From positions 1-14,043 of the forward strand of contig CALMOL010000513.1 of the NCBI GenBank assembly GCA_937871685.1: DNA of 14,043 nt, written 5' to 3'. The stretch comes from an uncultured Verrucomicrobiota bacterium. Lineage in GTDB: Bacteria; Verrucomicrobiota; Verrucomicrobiia; Chthoniobacterales; SZAS-18. Under the pieces are notes generated by a model that saw only the letters and a list, made by a program, of their open reading frames with translations, was not told the DNA's origin and did no database searches. The first letter of the stretch is position 1, and each line of letters begins with the position of its first letter. The translations under genes and the position numbers were made by a program. Positions 8,952 through 14,043 of the stretch are shown here, piece by piece.

Positions 8952-10100
8952 ATGACCTACCTTGACCACAACGCCACCACGCCCGTCGCCCCCGAAGTGC
9001 GCGAGGCGATGATGCCGTTCCTCGGGGATGACTTCGGCAACCCGTCCTCGCCCTACCGCCTCGGCTCGCGCGCGGGGCGCGCCTTGGAACGAGCGCGCGA
9101 GCAAGTTGCCGCCCTCGTCGGCGCGAGCGATCCCGAGGAGATCACCTTCACCTCCGGCGGCACCGAGGCGAACAACACCGCCCTCTTCTCCGCCCTCCGC
9201 GCGCGGCCCGCGTGCCGGCACCTCGTCACCACCGGCGTGGAGCACTCGGCCATCCTCAAGCACGCGGACTTCCTCGCGCGCCAGTCTTACGAGATCACCC
9301 GCGTGATGCCCGACCGTGACGGCCGCATCGACCCCCAAGCCGTGGCGGATGCCGTCCGGCCGGGCGAGACCGCCATCGTCTCCGTGATGTGGGCCAACAA
9401 CGAGACCGGCGTCCTCTCGCCGGTCGCCGAGATCGCGGCGGCGTGCGCGGAGCGGGGCGTGCTCTTGCACTCGGACGCCGTGCAGGCCGCCGGCAAGGTG
9501 CCATTGAGCTTCTCGCGCGTGCGCGGCCTCGCCTACGCGGCGATCTCGGGGCACAAGTTTCACGCGCCCAAGGGCATCGGCGCGCTGTGGGCGCGGCGAA
9601 ACGCGCCGTTCACCTCCTACCTCCACGGCGGCGGCCAGGAGGAGGGCCGCCGCGCTGGCACCGAGAACGTGCCCGGCATCGTGGCCCTGGGCCGCGCCGC
9701 CGAACTGGCTTCCGCGTTCACCGGCCATGCGTCCATCGCCGCTCGCCGCGATGCGCTCGAACGCGGCCTGCTCGACGCGATCCCCGGCGCGGAGGTGAAT
9801 GGCGACGCCCCCCGCGTGCCGAACACCACCAACGTGTTCCTGCCCGACCTGGAATCCGGCGCCCTCCTGCTCCTCCTCGACAAGGCTGACCTTTGCGCGA
9901 GCGGCGGGAGCGCCTGCTCATCTGGCTCGACGCACCCCTCGCACGTCCTCAAGGCGATGGGCCATTCCGATTCCCGCGCCCGCGGCTCGCTGCGCCTTTC
10001 GCTGTCGCGCTACACCACGGATGCTGACATCGCCCGCGCCCTGGAGGTGATCCCCGCCGCCGTGGAAAAGCTCCGCGCGCTGGCCCCAGCGGTGGCGTGA
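8952..10100 (+). CDS. Cysteine desulfurase, NifS/IscS type
   Basis: This PLP enzyme converts cysteine to alanine and a protein persulfide, supplying sulfur for Fe-S clusters, tRNA thiolation or thio-cofactors. The 382-aa product shows the opening YLDHNATTPV, FGNPSSPYRLG, FTSGGTEANN, GVEHSAI, WANNETGVLSPV, HSDAVQAAGK, the PLP lysine Lys202 in SGHKFHAPKG, the GGGQEEGRRAGTEN segment, and the catalytic Cys322 in GGSACSSGS. The long flexible loop SACSSGSTHPSHVLKAMG marks a class I (NifS/IscS) enzyme, not the SufS group. Length is nearer NifS than IscS. No iscR, iscU, nifU or mnmA is adjacent, so the acceptor cannot be named and I give no symbol. The start at ATG 8952 matches the family N-terminus. 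Confidence 0.94.
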   Translation: MTYLDHNATTPVAPEVREAMMPFLGDDFGNPSSPYRLGSRAGRALERAREQVAALVGASDPEEITFTSGGTEANNTALFSALRARPACRHLVTTGVEHSAILKHADFLARQSYEITRVMPDRDGRIDPQAVADAVRPGETAIVSVMWANNETGVLSPVAEIAAACAERGVLLHSDAVQAAGKVPLSFSRVRGLAYAAISGHKFHAPKGIGALWARRNAPFTSYLHGGGQEEGRRAGTENVPGIVALGRAAELASAFTGHASIAARRDALERGLLDAIPGAEVNGDAPRVPNTTNVFLPDLESGALLLLLDKADLCASGGSACSSGSTHPSHVLKAMGHSDSRARGSLRLSLSRYTTDADIARALEVIPAAVEKLRALAPAVA

Positions 10101-10129
10101 TGGCGACGCGCGATCAAACCTACAAGATG

Positions 10130-10180
10130 TCGCCGCTACGCGGCGGTCATTCTGTCGGTTCGATTGTGCGTTGGTGTGAG
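10130..10180 (+). repeat. Second copy of the inverted-duplication end sequence
   Basis: tcgccgctacgcggc (10130-10144) is identical to 6237-6251 at the right end of the large element. Weaker similarity continues through cattc, a cggtt-type segment and gttggt over roughly 50 bases in both places. The first part can fold as cgccgc-tac-gcggcg (10131-10145). It sits in the 92-bp convergent gap between the desulfurase and methyltransferase genes, where it might also act as a weak terminator. Confidence 0.6.
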
Positions 10181-10192
10181 AAGACGCCTGCT

Positions 10193-10792
10193 TCAGCCCG
10201 GCCGGTAGGCGATGTGCAGGCCTTTGCCCACCGGTACCGTTGTGGCGGTGAAATCGGGCAACGCTTCCACGGCCGCCAGGTAGCCGGCGATTTCCTCGGG
10301 GTGAGAGAGCGCGTTGTCCGCGAGAAGAGGCGCGTCGCGTTCGAGCTTGGGCAGCAGCCGCCGGAGCTGCTCGGGCGCGCTGACTCGGTCGGCATCGAAG
10401 AAAACGCAGTCGAAGGGACCATCCAAACTCGCGACGACCTCCGTGGCGCTGCCGCAGCGCACGTCCACCCACTCAGCCAGTCCGGCCTGCGCGAGATTCT
10501 CGCGGGCGCGGCCGGCTTTTTCCTGGTCGTGCTCGACGGTGACCAGCGGCCGGGCGCCCTCGGTCCCGCGCAGAGTCGCCGCCAGCCACAAGGCGCTGTA
10601 GCCGTTGGAAGTGCCGATCTCGAGGACACGCCGGCGCCGCGTGCTGGCCAGGAGGATTTGCAGGAGCTGCGCCGTGGGCCGCTCCAGATTTAGCAGCTTC
10701 CGGCGGCGCTCCTCCTCGCGAGCGTCATTGTCGCGGCCGTGCGCCTCCAGCTCCCCGAGGAACGATTGCAGGGTGGGATCGAGATGGTTCAT
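10193..10792 (-). CDS. Class I SAM-dependent O-methyltransferase (COMT-like, metal-dependent type)
   Basis: This 199-aa methyltransferase resembles the catechol/caffeoyl-CoA O-methyltransferase group that transfers methyl from SAM to small phenolic or hydroxylated substrates in the cytoplasm. Motif I is VLEIGTSNGYS (56-66), the acidic ribose-binding residue is Glu87 in LVTVEHDQ, and metal/active-site positions are FFDADR (131-136) and ADNAL (158-162). The substrate cannot be predicted. The start at ATG 10792 gives MNHLDPTLQSFLGELE. The same frame is open upstream to 11755, but only as an Arg-rich shadow of the response-regulator gene. It is 119 bp downstream of the response regulator on the same strand and may be co-transcribed. 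Confidence 0.88.
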   Translation of the reverse strand: MNHLDPTLQSFLGELEAHGRDNDAREEERRRKLLNLERPTAQLLQILLASTRRRRVLEIGTSNGYSALWLAATLRGTEGARPLVTVEHDQEKAGRARENLAQAGLAEWVDVRCGSATEVVASLDGPFDCVFFDADRVSAPEQLRRLLPKLERDAPLLADNALSHPEEIAGYLAAVEALPDFTATTVPVGKGLHIAYRPG

Positions 10793-10824
10793 AGGAAGAA
10801 TCCTAGGCGGCGACTTCCTTGTCC

Positions 10825-10841
10825 GCCAAGCATGGCTTGGC
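10825..10841. repeat. Small hairpin in the gap between regulator and methyltransferase
   Basis: The arms gccaagc (10825-10831) and gcttggc (10835-10841) are perfect reverse complements around the 3-base loop atg. There is no adjacent T-tract on either strand, so a terminator role is weak. It could be an RNA-stability hairpin in a regulator-methyltransferase transcript. Confidence 0.45.
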
Positions 10842-10911
10842 ATTGCGCTTCCGCGGCGCGGATCGAGCCCGTTGCAAACCGTCTGCCGTGCTCGTTCGAC
10901 CGAGAGCCAGC

Positions 10912-12351
<1,440 letters not shown>

Positions 12352-12360
12352 GGGGCGGGA

Positions 12361-12388
12361 TCGTAGATCGTGAATCGTAGATCGTGAA
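12361..12388. repeat. Heptamer tandem repeat next to the response-regulator start (TCGTRRA)
   Basis: The 14-mer tcgtagatcgtgaa occurs twice back to back (12361-12374 and 12375-12388). It is itself two 7-mers, tcgtaga and tcgtgaa, giving four units. The array begins 9 bp from the regulator's GTG. A related hairpin, acaat-cgtga-attgt, lies at 12421-12435. Confidence 0.75.
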
Positions 12389-12484
12389 CCGAGCGAAGCG
12401 AGATAGCCAGGGTGTTTGGGACAATCGTGAATTGTGGGGCGACACGCGTGCCAGAACATGAGCGGCCCGAACATCCGTCTCCGA

Positions 12485-12519
12485 CTCCACGATTGCCATT
12501 CACGATTCGCGATTCACCT
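12485..12519. repeat. Opposed degenerate heptamer array (TTCACGA) before the DUF3060-like gene
   Basis: Seven-base phasing holds across tccacga, ttgccat, ttcacga, ttcgcga and ttcacct. The consensus ttcacga is the reverse complement of tcgtgaa at 12368 and 12382, so this array faces the one beside the response-regulator start. It lies 55 bp before the ATG at 12574. Confidence 0.65.
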
Positions 12520-12573
12520 CCGTCCCTTTGCGTCGAAGCATCCACGCGCTCGCGCGCTGCGATTTGGGGGTTG

Positions 12574-12963
12574 ATGAAAGCGCTCCCCCTTCTCGCCGCC
12601 GGCGCGCTTGCGCTGCTGATCACCCCTGTCCTGCCCGCCCAGCAGGAGGAGGCGCTGCCCCCGCCCAAGCCGGCCGACCGGCAGACTTCCGACGTCACCA
12701 TTTCGGAGAACAAGAAGACCATCGTGCGCGACTGCAAAGGCGAGGAAATCATCATTTCCGGCAACGAGAACCGCGTCACGCTGACCGGCCGCGTGATCCT
12801 GCTGCGCGTTTTGGGCAACGACAACGCCGTGGACGTCGAGCAAGTCGGCCGCATCGAGACCCCTGGCACCGGCAACCGCGTTTCCTACCTCCGCGGCGTG
12901 GATACCGAGCGCCCCGAGACCGAGGATACCGGCCGCAAGAACGAGGTATCGGGGAAGAAGTAA
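12574..12963 (+). CDS. DUF3060-like secreted protein
   Basis: A 129-aa secreted protein. The ATG at 12574 follows GGGGG by three bases and gives MKALPLLAAGALALLITPVLPAQ, a signal peptide with likely cleavage near residue 22. The mature part shows short repeating beta-strand units with Gly-Asn turns: IIISGNENRVTLTGRV, LLRVLGNDNAVDVEQVGRI and TPGTGNRVSYL. This spaced G(N)xNxV pattern is what DUF3060 proteins show, a family of unknown function in the cell envelope. The C-terminus is a charged tail ending NEVSGKK. A longer in-frame start at 12412 would translate the heptamer array and is rejected. No partner gene suggests a role. Confidence 0.75.
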   Translation: MKALPLLAAGALALLITPVLPAQQEEALPPPKPADRQTSDVTISENKKTIVRDCKGEEIIISGNENRVTLTGRVILLRVLGNDNAVDVEQVGRIETPGTGNRVSYLRGVDTERPETEDTGRKNEVSGKK

Positions 12964-13031
12964 CTCCCTTGCGCCCCTCGTCTGCCCGGCGGCAGCCATG
13001 CGCCACGGTGCGGGGGCGCGCTGGCATCTTG

Positions 13032-14043
13032 GTGCGATTTCTCTACATCTCGCCGTCCATCGCCGGTTTCGCCACGGCGGGCTTGTTGGTCTCCGTCCTT
13101 TCCTCGCGGCCCTCCGAGGAGGATGGCCCGCTTGCTCAGCCGCGCCTCTTCGCGCTCATTGAGCGCTTGTGCGCGGCCATGGGCGCGCCGATGCCGCGGC
13201 GCGTAGAGATCACCGCCGAGCCGAACGCCTCGGCCGCGCGTGCGAGCGGCTGGCGCGGCTGGCTGGGGAGAAGCCGGACCTGACGCTCTCCATCGGCCTC
13301 ACGCTGGCGGCGGGACTTTCGGCGCGGGAGTTCGTCGGCGTGCTGGCGCACGAGTTCGGGCACTTCACGCAGCGCGCCGGGATGGGCTTCGCCGGCCTCG
13401 TGCGCGGCATCAATGCGCGTGTGCCGAGCTGGCCTGGGGACGCACGGTGTGGGACGACCGCCTTTCGGCTGTGGCCGGCTCCCGGGTCAGCGGCCTGGCG
13501 TTGCTGGCGGCGGCGGCGAAGGCCGGCCTCGGTCTCGCGCGACTGGTGCTGCGCGGGCTCGCGGTCCTCAATCACGCCGTGGCCTGCTCGCTTTTGCGCC
13601 GGATGGAGTTCGACGCCGATCACTACGAGCTCCACGCGGGTGGCTCGGAAGCGTTTGAGAGCGCCTCACGCAAGCTCACCGTGCTCGGTGAGCTGTGGCA
13701 GCGCTTCCACTTGACGGCCGGGTTCTCCCCGGCGCGCCCGCCGAATCTCCCGGAGCACTTCCTGTGGGAGGCCGAGCGCCTCACGCCAGCGGAAATGGAG
13801 CGCATGGTCCAGGAAAGCGACGCCGAGGGAGCCAAGTGGTGGAGCACGCATCCGAGCAACCCCGCGCGCATCGCCGCCGCGCACGCCGCGGGCGCGGCCG
13901 GCCTCGTGACGAGCGAGGAACCAGCGCGCGAATTGTTCGACCACTTCGAGGCGCTGGCCGAGGCGGTGTCGGCATCTCACTACCGCGCGATGTCGGCTCA
14001 TTTCGCCATGGGCCAGGTCCTGACGGGCGGGACGGGGCGGTGA
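13032..14043 (+). pseudogene. M48 family zinc metallopeptidase, disrupted by two frameshifts
   Basis: Three frames together encode one M48-type peptidase. The first (GTG 13032 to about 13267) has an N-terminal membrane segment, LYISPSIAGFATAGLLVSVL, then LFALIERLCAAMGAPMP and EPNASAA. The second (about 13268-13438) has DLTLSIGLTLAAGLSAREF and the zinc motif HEFGH (13349-13363). The third (about 13439-14043) has GRTVWDDRL, a second hydrophobic stretch, and RRMEFDADHYE carrying the likely third zinc ligand. Both breaks coincide with GGGG runs (13265-13268 and 13436-13439). One extra G at each restores a single 337-codon frame ending at the TGA at 14041. It is therefore either a recent pseudogene or an intact gene with two homopolymer sequencing errors. 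The C-terminus is shorter than in many relatives. The start is uncertain, as no clear ribosome-binding site is seen. Confidence 0.8.

Noticed and set aside
7199..8965. A 588-aa plus-strand frame opposite hisC
   Set aside because: It is an antisense shadow of a well-supported aminotransferase and also reads through the repeat arms at 8418-8559.
13260..13440. Programmed ribosomal frameshifting in the M48 gene
   Set aside because: Two successive shifts at plain GGGG runs, without a visible slippery heptamer or documented precedent in this family, are far less likely than mutation or sequencing error.

Overview
The window is high-GC bacterial chromosome, with strong G/C at third codon positions and many long antisense shadow frames. 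It reads as mostly ordinary housekeeping DNA from a Gram-negative, outer-membrane-bearing organism: there is a beta-barrel protein ending in Phe, a lipid-A-synthase N-domain protein and a TonB-domain protein. The gene mix, the weak or absent Shine-Dalgarno sequences and the style of the intergenic repeats suggest Verrucomicrobiota or a relative in the PVC group. That placement is inference and is not proven by any marker gene here.

Layout. The plus strand from 1 to 5723 carries gcvP (glycine decarboxylase P protein), a bipartite hairpin, a Uma2-type PD-(D/E)XK nuclease-like gene, a secreted TonB-C-domain protein, a 72-aa two-helix membrane protein and serS. From 5724 to 6317 there is a non-coding block: a 9-bp tandem repeat, then a ~490-bp inverted duplication whose right arm is interrupted by a 110-bp hairpin element flanked by a 13-bp near-repeat. 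On the minus strand, hisC (8416 to 7283) is followed 23 bp later by an outer-membrane beta-barrel gene (7259 to 6318) with the clearest ribosome-binding site seen. A divergent spacer (8417-8561) with opposed heptamer repeats separates hisC from a plus-strand pair: the LAB_N membrane protein and a NifS/IscS-type cysteine desulfurase. A second copy of one end of the repeat element lies at 10130. It sits between the desulfurase and two minus-strand genes, a class I O-methyltransferase and an NtrC-type sigma54 response regulator. A second divergent spacer with a different heptamer repeat family leads to a DUF3060-like secreted protein. The window ends with an M48 zinc metallopeptidase gene broken by two frameshifts.

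The genes do not form one pathway: glycine cleavage, seryl-tRNA synthesis, histidine synthesis, Fe-S/thio-cofactor sulfur supply and envelope functions are interleaved. I see no defence system, prophage, CRISPR array, rRNA or tRNA. The most notable signals are non-coding: the nested inverted-repeat element, the opposed 7-bp tandem repeats in both divergent promoter regions, and the double G-run frameshift in the M48 gene.
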